5,087 bases of DNA from Terriglobia bacterium. GTDB lineage: Bacteria; Acidobacteriota; Terriglobia; UBA7540. Below are positions 5,014 to 5,087 of the stretch, one piece after another. Every line of letters begins with the position of its first letter. The first letter of the stretch is position 1. Both the position numbers and the translations under genes were made by a program. The stretch lies in the NCBI GenBank assembly GCA_030042795.1, contig JASHYZ010000146.1, forward strand, positions 1-5,087, given 5' to 3'. The notes beneath the pieces are model-generated. The model saw only the letters and a program-made list of their open reading frames with translations, was not told the origin of the DNA and ran no database searches.

Positions 5014-5087
5014 ATGCAAATTACAGCGTGTGAGCCCTTCGATTTCGAGCGCACGCTTCGCTTCGTACTGAGCCCGCCGGCTTTGCT
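5014..5087 (+). CDS. Start of a gene cut by the window end, possibly DNA glycosylase
   Basis: ATG at 5014 opens a frame of 24 complete codons that runs off the window. The peptide contains PFDFERTLRF followed by VLSPPAL. That resembles the N-terminal strand of AlkA-type 3-methyladenine DNA glycosylases, which often begin with an [FY]DF...LR[FY]L pattern; the similarity is from memory and rests on few residues. No clear ribosome binding site precedes it. In-frame TTG 4969 is an alternative start, and the frame is closed upstream by TGA at 4948-4950. It begins 73 bases after rnpB on the same strand and could share its transcript, as no terminator is seen between them. Confidence 0.45.
   Translation, partial: MQITACEPFDFERTLRFVLSPPAL

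Overview
The window looks like chromosomal DNA of a high-GC soil or sediment bacterium, most likely an Acidobacteriota relative of the Koribacter/Terriglobia type. The assignment is an inference from three things: an A-type RNase P RNA, a secreted HELTH metalloprotease of a family common in that phylum, and the crowd of short dispersed repeats (heptamer arrays, GTCATTCCGAG-ended elements, CACAGAG/CACGGAG repeats, GCGGGAAT hairpins) typical of those genomes. No database search was possible.

Layout. Positions 11-238 hold a large imperfect palindrome built of 7-nt units. A minus-strand gene for a 585-residue protein of unknown function follows (250-2007). It carries two repeat elements inside its reading frame: a 111-bp GTCATTCCGAG-ended element (1330-1440) and a heptamer array (654-743). 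A second heptamer palindrome (2019-2121) sits just upstream of its start codon, so the gene is bracketed on both sides by the same kind of structure. Positions 2122-3015 contain no convincing gene. They hold a GC hairpin (2292-2316), a composite inverted repeat with 17-bp ends (2447-2701) and two GCGGG-type hairpins (2812-2857, 2895-2912).

The right third is functionally clearer. A minus-strand gene (3016-4413) encodes an exported HExxH zinc metalloprotease of about 465 residues. Diverging from it on the plus strand is rnpB, the RNase P RNA (4451-4940), with an unusually good sigma-70 promoter whose predicted start coincides with the first base of helix P1. The rnpB promoter and the protease start region overlap almost completely, and the two -10 elements are nearly the same bases read on opposite strands. 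A reading frame starting at 5014 on the plus strand is cut by the window end and may be an AlkA-type DNA glycosylase.

How the parts work together: rnpB is a housekeeping RNA for tRNA 5' maturation. The protease is probably a periplasmic or outer-surface enzyme with no pathway partners visible here. The 585-residue gene stands alone. The most unusual signals are the heptamer palindromes around and inside that gene, the shared promoter between rnpB and the protease, and two departures in the RNase P RNA (no GGU in L15, an extra hairpin in L13).
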